This document shows positions 56,337-64,000 of a stretch of DNA of 64,000 nt, in pieces. A program made the position numbers and the translations under genes. The stretch comes from Halomonas eurihalina. GTDB lineage: Bacteria > Pseudomonadota > Gammaproteobacteria > Pseudomonadales > Halomonadaceae. Each line of letters opens with the position of its first letter. The stretch's first letter is position 1. The stretch spans positions 124,001-188,000 of the forward strand of contig NZ_VTPU01000001.1 of the NCBI RefSeq assembly GCF_008274785.1, in the 5' to 3' direction. The notes beneath the pieces are model-generated. The model was given only the letters and a program-made list of their open reading frames with translations, searched no databases and was not told where the DNA came from.

Positions 56337-58202
56337 GTGTCACAGTTTCGTCGTCTTGCCTGTCTCGTCCTGCTGCTCTTGCCGATGGCGGCCCAAGCCG
56401 AATGGTTTTCCTCGAACGACGGGGCGGACTTCCTGCCGGTCATGGAGGCGTTCCAGCCCAGCGTCTGGCATGACGGCGACACCCTGAAGATCGGTTTCGA
56501 GAATGCCGACGGCTACTATCTATACCGCCACCAGTTCGACGTCGCCTCCCGGGATCCGAACGTCACCCTGGGCGAACTCGAGCTCCCTCCCGGCGAGGCC
56601 AAGACCGATGAGTTCCTCGGCGATGTCAACGTCTACTACGACCGCGTGGTTCTCGAAGCTCCTCTCGACACGCCTCACCAGGGCCCCCTGGATCTGACGC
56701 TGACCTTCCAGGGATGCGCCGACGCCGGCCTGTGCTATCCGCCCGAGACCATCGAGCTCCAGGCGCCGGAAGGCCAGGCGCCGGGCGCCTTCAGAGATTG
56801 GCCATCACCCTCCGGGGACGGCGAGGCGGCCAACGGCTCGACGGCCTCCCCAGCATCCGAAATGACAGGCGGCGAGGCGCCCCGCAGCGAGGATGGCCAC
56901 TTCAACGCCCTGATCCGCGATGCCAGCCTGCCGCTGGTGCTGGGCCTGTTCCTGCTCGCCGGCCTGGGGCTGACCTTCACTCCCTGCGTGCTGCCCATGG
57001 TGCCGATCCTGTCGTCGATCATCGTCGGCCAGAATCCCAGCCGCCCTCGCGCCTTCGCCCTCTCGGCCAGTTACGTGGCCGGCATGGCGATCACCTACGC
57101 CATGGTCGGTGTACTCATGGGCCTGTTCGGCGCCGGCCTGAACCTGCAGGCCAGGCTGCAATCCGCGCCGGTGCTGATCGTCTTCGCCATCCTGTTCGTG
57201 CTCTTCGCGCTGGCCATGTTCGGCGTCTTCGATCTGCGCTTTTCTCCACGCCTGACACGTCGTCTCGACGCCTGGCAGGACAGGGCCCAGCGCAGCGGCC
57301 CCTTCGGCCTGGCACTGGCCGGCTCGCTCTCGGTATTGGTGGTCTCGCCCTGCGTCTCCGCTCCCCTGGCTGGCGCCCTGGTTTTCATCTCGTCGACCGG
57401 CGATGCCCTGGTGGGCGGTGCCGCCCTGCTCGCCCTCGCCCTGGGCATGGGCATTCCCCTGCTGCTGGTCGGCACCTTCGGCACCACCCTGTTGCCGCGC
57501 AGCGGCCCCTGGATGAACGGCGTCAAGAGCGCTTTCGGCATTCTCCTGCTGGGCGTGGCGATCTGGCTGGTTGCACGTCTTCTGCCGGGCGCTATAGTCC
57601 TGTTGCTGTGGGCCGCGCTGGCCACCGGCACCGCGCTGGCGCTGGGTGCCCTGAACCCCGGCCAGGCCCAGGGTTGGCCGCGGGTTCGCCAGGCCGCGGG
57701 GCTGTTGTTGCTGACTTGGGGCATCACCCTGGTGATCGGTGCCTCACGCGGCGCCCAGGACCCGCTCCAACCCCTCGCGTCAGCCGGCACCACCCTCTCC
57801 GCCGCTTCGGCCGGGCAGGCGGCCGCCCCGCAGGAAGCCACCGTGGTCGAGAGTCTCGAGGAACTGCAGACGGCGTTGGCGGCCTCCGACAAGCCCGCCA
57901 TGGTCAATGTCACCGCCGAGTGGTGCATCTCCTGCACGATCATGGAACGCGACGTCTTCCCCGCGCCCCGGGTGATGGCCGCCCTCGAGGGTTTCCGACG
58001 CATCGACGTGGATGTCACCGAAAGCGGCGAGACTAGCCGTGAGGTGCTCGACCACTTCGGCCTGTTCGGCCCGCCGGGCCTGCTGTTCTTCGACGGTAGC
58101 CGCGAGCTGCGCGAAGCACGCATACAAGGCGAGGTAGACGCCCCCGACCTGGCCACTCACCTGAGCGAAGTCGCCGCCTGGATTCAGCGGGACCAGGCCT
58201 GA
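56337..58202 (+). CDS. dsbD: Thiol:disulfide interchange protein DsbD
   Basis: DsbD carries electrons from cytoplasmic thioredoxin to periplasmic DsbC/CcmG. The 621-residue precursor has a signal peptide (ending AAQA, residue 21), an nDsbD domain with Cys127 and Cys133 (CADAGLC), and an eight-helix membrane domain with cysteines in TPCVLPMVP and SPCVSAP. The C-terminal thioredoxin-fold domain carries Cys530-I-S-Cys533. The GTG start follows AGGAAA. It is transcribed divergently from DUF2333. Confidence 0.97.
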   Translation: MSQFRRLACLVLLLLPMAAQAEWFSSNDGADFLPVMEAFQPSVWHDGDTLKIGFENADGYYLYRHQFDVASRDPNVTLGELELPPGEAKTDEFLGDVNVYYDRVVLEAPLDTPHQGPLDLTLTFQGCADAGLCYPPETIELQAPEGQAPGAFRDWPSPSGDGEAANGSTASPASEMTGGEAPRSEDGHFNALIRDASLPLVLGLFLLAGLGLTFTPCVLPMVPILSSIIVGQNPSRPRAFALSASYVAGMAITYAMVGVLMGLFGAGLNLQARLQSAPVLIVFAILFVLFALAMFGVFDLRFSPRLTRRLDAWQDRAQRSGPFGLALAGSLSVLVVSPCVSAPLAGALVFISSTGDALVGGAALLALALGMGIPLLLVGTFGTTLLPRSGPWMNGVKSAFGILLLGVAIWLVARLLPGAIVLLLWAALATGTALALGALNPGQAQGWPRVRQAAGLLLLTWGITLVIGASRGAQDPLQPLASAGTTLSAASAGQAAAPQEATVVESLEELQTALAASDKPAMVNVTAEWCISCTIMERDVFPAPRVMAALEGFRRIDVDVTESGETSREVLDHFGLFGPPGLLFFDGSRELREARIQGEVDAPDLATHLSEVAAWIQRDQA

Positions 58203-58205
58203 TCG

Positions 58206-58236
58206 GCCAGCTAAACGAACAGCGTTCGTCGCTGGC
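58206..58236 (+). terminator. Two-part hairpin immediately after dsbD
   Basis: GCCAGC (58206-58211) pairs with GCTGGC (58231-58236), enclosing CGAAC-AGC-GTTCG. It begins 4 nt after the dsbD stop and has no T-tract, so termination is uncertain. The rest of the 188-bp gap to accB holds no feature I can name, though an accB promoter must lie there. Confidence 0.4.
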
Positions 58237-58390
58237 TGGACATCCACATCGATTTTCGGCAAACTCCGCTGATATCAGCCATCACGGCACCTAGAGACGG
58301 CAAAGCACGCCAACTTGCCGCGATCTATTAAGAAATCGCCCGAGTTGACAGCGCCGGGCAATCCCAGAAACCACCGATCGAGACAACGTC

Positions 58391-58858
58391 ATGGACATCC
58401 GCAAGGTCAAGAAGCTGATCGAGCTACTGGAAGAATCGAACATCAGCGAGATCGAGATCCAGGAAGGCGAGGAATCGGTTCGCATCAGCCGCCACCCCAA
58501 TGGCACGGAATATCCTCAGCCCGCCGCACCTGCCTGGCCGGCACAGGCCGCCGCGCCGGCACCGCAGCCAGCGGCAGCGCCCGTGGAATCTGCCGCCGGG
58601 GCCGATGAAGGCCCTGCCTATCAGGGGCAGGCGATCGTCTCCCCGATGGTAGGGACCTTCTATCGCGCACCGGCACCGGGCGCCAAGGTCTTCGTCGAAC
58701 TCGGCCAGAGCGTCAAAAAAGGCGAGACCGTGTGCATCGTCGAAGCGATGAAGATGATGAACCAGATCGAGGCCGACCGCGACGGCGTGGTCGAAGCGAT
58801 CCTGGTCGAGGACGGCGAGCCGGTCGAGTTCGAGCAACCGATGGTCGTCATTTCCTGA
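58391..58858 (+). CDS. accB: Biotin carboxyl carrier protein of acetyl-CoA carboxylase
   Basis: AccB carries carboxybiotin between AccC and the carboxyltransferase in fatty-acid synthesis. The 155-residue protein has an N-terminal helical domain ([20 protein letters not shown]), an Ala/Pro-rich linker (about 44-70) and a biotinyl domain with the biotinylated Lys121 in EAMKMM. It is 28 nt upstream of accC, the universal accBC operon. The protein is about the usual length (E. coli 156). Confidence 0.98.
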   Translation: MDIRKVKKLIELLEESNISEIEIQEGEESVRISRHPNGTEYPQPAAPAWPAQAAAPAPQPAAAPVESAAGADEGPAYQGQAIVSPMVGTFYRAPAPGAKVFVELGQSVKKGETVCIVEAMKMMNQIEADRDGVVEAILVEDGEPVEFEQPMVVIS

Positions 58859-58886
58859 TCTTCCCACAACACTGGCGGACTCCATC

Positions 58887-60227
58887 ATGCTGGACAAGGT
58901 TCTCATCGCCAATCGTGGCGAGATCGCCCTGCGCATCCTGCGCGCCTGCAAGGAACTGGGCATTCGGACAGTCGCGGTCCATTCCAAGGCCGATCGCGAA
59001 CTGATGCACGTACGCCTGGCTGACGAGGCCGTCTGCATCGGCCCCGCCTCATCGGCCCAGTCCTACCTCAACATCCCGGCGCTGATCAGCGCCGCCGAAG
59101 TCACCGATACCACCGCCATCCATCCCGGCTACGGTTTTCTCTCCGAGAATGCCGACTTCGCCGAACAGGTCGAGCGTTCCGGTTTCACCTTCATCGGCCC
59201 GGCCGCCGAGACCATTCGCCTGATGGGCGACAAGGTCAGCGCCATCAACGCCATGAAGGAGGCCGGTGTGCCCACGGTGCCCGGTTCCGATGGCCCGCTC
59301 GGCGACGACGAGGGCGAGATACTCGCTACCGCACGGCGCATTGGCTACCCGGTCATCATCAAGGCCGCCGCCGGCGGCGGTGGGCGCGGCATGCGCGTGG
59401 TGCACACCGAAGGCCACCTGCTTTCCGCGGTCAACGTGACCCGCACCGAAGCACACTCGTCCTTCGGCGACGGCACCGTCTACATGGAGAAGTTCCTCGA
59501 GAACCCGCGCCACGTCGAGGTTCAGGTGCTGGCCGATGGCCAGGGCAACGCCATCCACCTCTATGACCGGGACTGCTCCCTGCAACGCCGCCATCAGAAG
59601 GTGCTCGAGGAAGCCCCTGCACCCGGCCTGGACCAGCAAGCGCGCGAGCAAGTCTTCAAGGCCTGCCGGGATGCCTGCATCGAAATCGGTTATCGCGGTG
59701 CCGGCACCTTCGAGTTCCTCTATGAGAACGGCGAGTTCTTCTTCATCGAGATGAACACTCGGGTACAGGTCGAGCATCCAGTGACCGAGATGGTGACCGG
59801 TGTCGACATCGTCCGCGAGCAGCTTCTCATCGCCTCCGGGCTGCCCCTGTCGATCCGTCAGGAAGACGTCAAGCTGTCCGGGCATGCCTTCGAGTGCCGC
59901 ATCAACGCCGAGGATCCCAGGACCTTCATGCCCTCCCCCGGCCGGGTCTCGCTCTATCACCCTCCCGGCGGGCTCGGGGTGCGCATGGATTCCCACGTCT
60001 ACACTGGTTACACGGTGCCACCCTACTATGACTCGCTGATCGGCAAGCTGATCACCTGGGGTGATGACCGCGAAACGGCGCTGACTCGCATGCGCAACGC
60101 CCTGGACGAGTTGCTGGTCGAAGGCATCAAGACCAATACTGACCTGCACAAGGATTTGGTCCGCGACGGCTACTTCCAGCAGGGCGGCGTCAATATCCAC
60201 TATCTGGAGAAGAAGCTCGGCCTGTAA
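58887..60227 (+). CDS. accC: Biotin carboxylase subunit of acetyl-CoA carboxylase
   Basis: AccC carboxylates biotin on AccB with ATP and bicarbonate. The 446-residue ATP-grasp protein is complete: [11 protein letters not shown] at the N-terminus, HPGYGFLSE, Lys159 and the glycine-rich lid GGGGRGM (163-169). [12 protein letters not shown] and the [11 protein letters not shown] active-site block are also intact. It provides the in-window reference for the degenerate homologue at 31041-31940. A hairpin terminator follows. Confidence 0.98.
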   Translation: MLDKVLIANRGEIALRILRACKELGIRTVAVHSKADRELMHVRLADEAVCIGPASSAQSYLNIPALISAAEVTDTTAIHPGYGFLSENADFAEQVERSGFTFIGPAAETIRLMGDKVSAINAMKEAGVPTVPGSDGPLGDDEGEILATARRIGYPVIIKAAAGGGGRGMRVVHTEGHLLSAVNVTRTEAHSSFGDGTVYMEKFLENPRHVEVQVLADGQGNAIHLYDRDCSLQRRHQKVLEEAPAPGLDQQAREQVFKACRDACIEIGYRGAGTFEFLYENGEFFFIEMNTRVQVEHPVTEMVTGVDIVREQLLIASGLPLSIRQEDVKLSGHAFECRINAEDPRTFMPSPGRVSLYHPPGGLGVRMDSHVYTGYTVPPYYDSLIGKLITWGDDRETALTRMRNALDELLVEGIKTNTDLHKDLVRDGYFQQGGVNIHYLEKKLGL

Positions 60228-60252
60228 AAAGCCGGCCGATGACTCCTCCCCC

Positions 60253-60276
60253 ACGGGGCGGCGAACGCCGCCCCGT
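60253..60276 (+). terminator. Terminator after accC
   Basis: ACGGGGCGGC-GAAC-GCCGCCCCGT is a perfect 10-bp stem with 4-nt loop, 25 nt after the accC stop, followed by CGTCGTTT. It lies 41 nt before prmA. Confidence 0.65.
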
Positions 60277-60317
60277 CGTCGTTTCCGCTATCGCATTCAA
60301 TCCCCCTGGGAGTCCCC

Positions 60318-61232
60318 ATGCCCTGGTTGCAACTCAAGGCCCACATCGCACCGGAACACGCTGAAGTACTCGAGGAATTGTTGCTGGACGAAGGCGCCAC
60401 TGCCATCACCTTGCAGGATGCCCAGGACGACCCTCTCTTCGAGCCCGAGCGCGGCACCACGCCGCTCTGGAACGAGACGGTGCTCACCGGCCTCTACGAC
60501 GATCTCGAAGGCCTCTCGGCCATGCTCGAACGCCTGGCAGCCGCCTGGGCCGAGGCCATGCCCGGCGAACCCTTGCCCGAGATCGAGCACGAACTGCTCG
60601 CCGACCGCGACTGGGAGCGGGAATGGATGAGCGACTTTGAACCCCTGCGCATGGGGCAGCGACTGTGGATCGTGCCGAGCTGGCATAAGGCGCCGGACCC
60701 TCAGGCGGTCAACCTGCTGCTGGATCCGGGTCTGGCCTTCGGCACCGGCACTCACCCCACCACCGCCTTGTGTCTCGCCTGGCTGGACGGCCTGGCGGTG
60801 GACGGCGAACTAGACGATCTCGGCGTGCTCGACGTAGGCTGCGGCTCCGGCATCCTGGCCATCGCCGCCCTGCGGCTCGGCGCCCGCCACGCCACGGGAA
60901 CCGATATCGATCCCCAGGCACTCACCGCCAGCCGCGACAATGCCGAACGCAACGGCATCGCCGAGACGGCACTGCGCCTCGAATATCCCGAATCGCTCGA
61001 GGCCGAGGCACGTTTCCCGCTGGTGGTGGCCAACATCCTGGCCGGCCCCCTGGTGGAGCTCGCCGACGAGATCGCCGAACGCGTCGCGCCCGGTGGCCGG
61101 CTGGCCCTATCCGGTATCCTGGAAACCCAGGCCGACGAGGTCCTCGCCGCCTATGCCGCACGCGGCCTGACGATGGATGAACCGGAGACACGCGAAGGTT
61201 GGGTACGGCTTACCGGCCGACGTTCGACTTGA
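60318..61232 (+). CDS. prmA: Ribosomal protein L11 methyltransferase
   Basis: PrmA trimethylates L11 using S-adenosylmethionine. The 304-residue protein has the L11-recognition N-terminal domain (MPWLQLKAHI...), then FGTGTHPTTALCL and the Rossmann motif VLDVGCGSGILAIAALRLGA. The NILAGPLVELA motif follows. It precedes dusB-fis, as in many gammaproteobacteria. Confidence 0.97.
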   Translation: MPWLQLKAHIAPEHAEVLEELLLDEGATAITLQDAQDDPLFEPERGTTPLWNETVLTGLYDDLEGLSAMLERLAAAWAEAMPGEPLPEIEHELLADRDWEREWMSDFEPLRMGQRLWIVPSWHKAPDPQAVNLLLDPGLAFGTGTHPTTALCLAWLDGLAVDGELDDLGVLDVGCGSGILAIAALRLGARHATGTDIDPQALTASRDNAERNGIAETALRLEYPESLEAEARFPLVVANILAGPLVELADEIAERVAPGGRLALSGILETQADEVLAAYAARGLTMDEPETREGWVRLTGRRST

Positions 61233-61299
61233 GTGGCCTTCACCATGGATAGCGGGGGGCGTATGATGTGTCCCCCTTTCTCAGCAGCCGATCGCAAGC

Positions 61300-62358
61300 A
61301 TGTCCGATTCCAGCCCATTGCCACGCATTGGTCGCCATACCTTGTCCAGCCGGGTCATCATGGCACCCATGGCCGGCGTGACCGACCGCCCCTTCAGGGC
61401 GCTCGGTCGTCGCCTGGGCGCGGGCCTGGTGGTCGGCGAGATGGTCACCTCGGACCCCAACCTGTGGCATACCCGGAAGTCACGGCTGCGCATGGATCAC
61501 CGCGGAGAACCCGGCCCTCGGGCCGTGCAGATCGCCGGCGGTGACGCCGCCATGCTCGCCGAGGCCGCCCGCCTCAACGCCGAGATGGGCGCCGAGATCA
61601 TCGACATCAACATGGGCTGCCCAGCCAAGAAGGTCTGCAACAAGGCAGCCGGCTCGGCCCTGCTGCGCGACGAGGCCCTGGTCGCCGAAATCCTCGATGG
61701 CGTGGTCGCCGCTGTGGACATCCCGGTGACACTGAAGATTCGCACCGGCTGGTGTGCCGAAAGCAACAATGGCGTACGCGTGGCCCGCCTGGCCGAGTCG
61801 GCGGGCATCCAGGCGCTCGCCGTGCACGGCCGCCATCGCCAGCAGCGCTACGGTGGCGAAGCAGAGTACGATACCATCGCCGCCATCAAGGCAGCCGTGG
61901 GTATCCCGGTATTCGCCAACGGCGATATCGACTCTCCCGAGAAAGCTCGCCGAGTCCTCGACTATACTGGGGCGGATGCGGTGATGATCGGTCGCGGCGC
62001 CCAGGGCAATCCCTGGATCTTCCGCGAGATCGATCACTACCTGCGCCATGGCCGACGCATGGCGCCTCCCGACGACACCGAACGTGTCGCGGTGCTGCGC
62101 GACCACCTGTCGGCCCTGCATGACTTTTATGGTGAGCACATGGGCGTGCGCATCGCACGCAAGCACATCGGCTGGTACCTCGCCAGCGATGCCCGCTTCG
62201 ACGATGCCCTGCGCAAGTGCCTGCGTGCCACTTTCAACGGCCTGGACAACGCCAACGCCCAGAGCCGCTTCATCGACGAACTGTTTCGTCATGCTCCCCC
62301 CGACACGATGCCAGAGGTCGTCCGGGGCATGACATCGGATGGAACCTGTGCCGCATGA
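61300..62358 (+). CDS. dusB: tRNA-dihydrouridine synthase B
   Basis: DusB reduces uridine to dihydrouridine in tRNA with FMN and NADPH. The 352-residue TIM-barrel protein shows [12 protein letters not shown], the catalytic segment [19 protein letters not shown] (catalytic cysteine expected at Cys113) and [12 protein letters not shown]. It overlaps fis by 4 nt (ATGA), reproducing the dusB-fis operon of enterobacteria. Confidence 0.97.
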   Translation: MSDSSPLPRIGRHTLSSRVIMAPMAGVTDRPFRALGRRLGAGLVVGEMVTSDPNLWHTRKSRLRMDHRGEPGPRAVQIAGGDAAMLAEAARLNAEMGAEIIDINMGCPAKKVCNKAAGSALLRDEALVAEILDGVVAAVDIPVTLKIRTGWCAESNNGVRVARLAESAGIQALAVHGRHRQQRYGGEAEYDTIAAIKAAVGIPVFANGDIDSPEKARRVLDYTGADAVMIGRGAQGNPWIFREIDHYLRHGRRMAPPDDTERVAVLRDHLSALHDFYGEHMGVRIARKHIGWYLASDARFDDALRKCLRATFNGLDNANAQSRFIDELFRHAPPDTMPEVVRGMTSDGTCAA

Positions 62359-62684
62359 CCAGCAGCCAAGCCTTTACCCAGTCTTCCGCGCTGCCCGAGA
62401 TTGAACCCCGGGCCTCTCGTGACGCCGCCGATGATGGTGCTTCCGCGCCCGGCGACGACATGCTCCTGCGTGATGCCGTGGACGCCGCCATGCGCCGCTA
62501 CTTCGCCCACCTGGATGGCTGCGAGGTGACCGACCTGCACGCCATGGTGATGGCCGAGGTGGAAGCCCCCCTACTCGCCTCGGTGCTGGATCACGCCCAG
62601 GGCAACCAGACCCGAGCCGCCGAGATGCTGGGGCTCAATCGGGGCACCCTGCGCAAGAAGCTCAAGCACTATGGATTGATCTGA
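62355..62684 (+). CDS. fis: DNA-binding protein Fis
   Basis: Fis is a nucleoid protein that bends DNA and controls rRNA and growth-phase genes. The 109-residue product is slightly longer than E. coli Fis (98) because of an extended N-terminal arm. The C-terminal helix-turn-helix ([19 protein letters not shown]) is conserved. The ATG at 62355 overlaps the dusB stop, fixing the start. It should be co-transcribed with dusB and regulated through that promoter. Confidence 0.97.
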   Translation: MTSSQAFTQSSALPEIEPRASRDAADDGASAPGDDMLLRDAVDAAMRRYFAHLDGCEVTDLHAMVMAEVEAPLLASVLDHAQGNQTRAAEMLGLNRGTLRKKLKHYGLI

Positions 62685-62688
62685 ACAC

Positions 62689-62708
62689 GAGGGCGCCACG
62701 GCGCCCTC
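62689..62708 (+). terminator. Hairpin after fis
   Basis: GAGGGCGCC and GGCGCCCTC are reverse complements (9 bp, 2-nt spacer, so 8 bp with a realistic loop), 4 nt after the fis stop. The following CT-rich ACTCCTCTCCCT is only a weak tract. It separates fis from purH. Confidence 0.55.
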
Positions 62709-62754
62709 ACTCCTCTCCCTGTCACGCTCCCATGCCCGCAATAGAGTGATCTTC

Positions 62755-64000
62755 ATGGCCCAATCCTCTTCCTCCGTCGCCCCGGTACGCCGCGCCCTGA
62801 TCAGCGTCTCCGACAAGACCGGCATCGTCGATTTCGCACGCGGACTGCGTGATCGAAACGTCGAATTGCTCTCCACGGGCGGTACCTATCGCCTACTGCG
62901 CGAAAACGGCGTTCCCGTCACCGAAGTCTCCGAACACACCGGTTTCCCGGAGATCATGGACGGTCGCGTCAAGACGCTACATCCCAAGATCCACGGTGGC
63001 ATTCTCGGCCGACGCGGCCAGGACGACGCCGTCATGGCCGAACACGCTATCGCGGCAATCGACATGGTAGTGGTCAATCTCTACCCGTTCGCCGCCACCG
63101 TGGCACGCCCGGACTGCACCCTCGAGGACGCCATCGAGAACATCGACATCGGTGGGCCGACCATGGTGCGGGCCTGCGCCAAGAACCATGCCCACACCAC
63201 CATCGTGGTCAACGCCGACGATTACACCCGGGTGCTCCATGAACTGGACCAGGGCGGTATCAGCCAGGCGAGCCGTTTCGACCTGGCGGTGAAGGCCTTC
63301 GAGCACACCGCCGGCTACGACGCGGCCATCGCCAACTACCTGGGCGCTCGCGCTGAGGGCGGCGAGGAAGGCTTCCCGCGCACCTACAACCTGCAGTTCC
63401 ACAAAAAGCAGTCCATGCGCTACGGGGAAAACCCGCACCAGGCCGCTGCCTTCTATGTGGACCCCGCCAGCCACGAACCCGGCGTGGCCACGGCACGCAC
63501 CCTGCAGGGCAAGCCACTGTCCTTCAACAATGTCGCCGATACCGATGCCGCCTTCGAATGCGTCAAGGGTTTCGACGAGACCGCCTGCGTGATCGTCAAG
63601 CACGCCAACCCCTGTGGCGTGGCCGTCGGCGAGAGCGCACTTTCCGCCTATGACAAGGCATTCGCTACCGACCCGACCAGCGCCTTCGGCGGCATCATCG
63701 CCTTCAACGTTCCCCTCGACGCCGAGACGGCCCGGGCGATCATCGACCGCCAGTTCGTCGAGGTGATCATCGCCCCCGGCGTTGACGACGCCGCCCGCGA
63801 GATCGTCGCCGAGAAGAAGAACGTGCGCTTGCTCGACGTCGCCGAGCACTGGCCGGGCGAGCGCGAGCAGAGTCACGACCTCAAGCGCGTCACCGGCGGC
63901 CTGCTGGTCCAGGACCGCGACCTGGGCATGGTCGAGCGCAACGACCTTCGCGTGGTCTCGGATCGAGTGCCGAGCGAGCAGGAAATGCGCGACCTGGCCT
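62755..64000 (+). CDS. purH: Bifunctional AICAR formyltransferase / IMP cyclohydrolase (partial, 3' end outside window)
   Basis: PurH performs the last two steps of IMP synthesis. The first 415 codons are inside the window. The N-terminal cyclohydrolase domain ([36 protein letters not shown]) is complete. The formyltransferase domain has begun ([31 protein letters not shown]). No stop occurs before the edge, so the gene continues to the right. The start ATG 62755 has only a weak GAG upstream. Confidence 0.97.
   Translation, partial: MAQSSSSVAPVRRALISVSDKTGIVDFARGLRDRNVELLSTGGTYRLLRENGVPVTEVSEHTGFPEIMDGRVKTLHPKIHGGILGRRGQDDAVMAEHAIAAIDMVVVNLYPFAATVARPDCTLEDAIENIDIGGPTMVRACAKNHAHTTIVVNADDYTRVLHELDQGGISQASRFDLAVKAFEHTAGYDAAIANYLGARAEGGEEGFPRTYNLQFHKKQSMRYGENPHQAAAFYVDPASHEPGVATARTLQGKPLSFNNVADTDAAFECVKGFDETACVIVKHANPCGVAVGESALSAYDKAFATDPTSAFGGIIAFNVPLDAETARAIIDRQFVEVIIAPGVDDAAREIVAEKKNVRLLDVAEHWPGEREQSHDLKRVTGGLLVQDRDLGMVERNDLRVVSDRVPSEQEMRDLA

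Overview
The window reads as a chromosomal segment of a high-GC gammaproteobacterium, most likely a halophile of the Halomonadaceae (Halomonas/Chromohalobacter type). This is an inference from the complete Na+-translocating NADH:quinone reductase (Na+-NQR) operon, the Pseudomonas-like gene neighbourhoods, the long-form GapDH next to mfd, an OprI/Lpp-type lipoprotein and a PPi-type phosphofructokinase. Coding density is high. I see no rRNA, tRNA, CRISPR array, phage or transposase gene; almost everything is core genome.

Layout. 0-4 kb: start of leuD and all of leuC on the minus strand, divergent from a LysR regulator, then an unrecognised polytopic membrane protein. 4-9 kb: a YbeL-like zinc-ribbon gene, then leuS-lptE-holA. 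9-11 kb: a PA2779/PA2778-type pair (small membrane protein plus C39-like lipoprotein peptidase) and a frameshifted DUF488 gene. 11-17.4 kb: nqrABCDEF and nqrM on the minus strand, without apbE. 17.7-22.8 kb: gap and mfd, divergent. 22.9-25.2 kb: two YkuD-fold enzymes flanking an Lpp/OprI-like lipoprotein gene. 25.3-31 kb: topA, a DUF6586 gene and a DUF3141 alpha/beta-hydrolase. 31-33 kb: a degenerate biotin-carboxylase-like protein divergent from a second LysR regulator. 33-44.7 kb: the conserved envelope/lipoate/NAD block lipA | lipB-ybeD, dacA-rlpA-mltB-rodA-mrdA-rlmH-rsfS-nadD-proA. 44.8-48 kb: a translationally coupled operon of two degenerate GGDEF-like membrane proteins and a DedA-PAP2 fusion. 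48-52 kb: LysE exporter, ubiX, mpl, PPi-type PFK. 52.6-55 kb: a degenerate phosphatase/kinase and ppa. 55-64 kb: DUF2333, dsbD, accBC, prmA, dusB-fis and the first part of purH.

Functional themes. Envelope building dominates: LPS (lptE), peptidoglycan elongation, trimming and recycling (mrdA, rodA, dacA, mltB, rlpA, mpl), covalent lipoprotein attachment (Ldt-lpp-Ldt), and probable undecaprenyl-lipid handling (DedA-PAP2). Sodium bioenergetics is represented by Na+-NQR, and PPi metabolism by PPi-PFK plus soluble PPase.

The most unusual signals lie outside or between ordinary genes. Tandem heptanucleotide arrays (GTAAGAC x7, GTAGCTC x4.6 and its reverse complement GAGCTAC x4.4, ATTCAGG x3, and degenerate 7-nt-periodic tails) sit directly behind stop codons or in front of a ribosome binding site. 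There is also a 150-bp AT-richer element with inverted ends. Four proteins look like catalytically dead enzymes: a biotin carboxylase without its ATP lid, a kinase/phosphatase lacking key aspartates, and two GGDEF-like domains.
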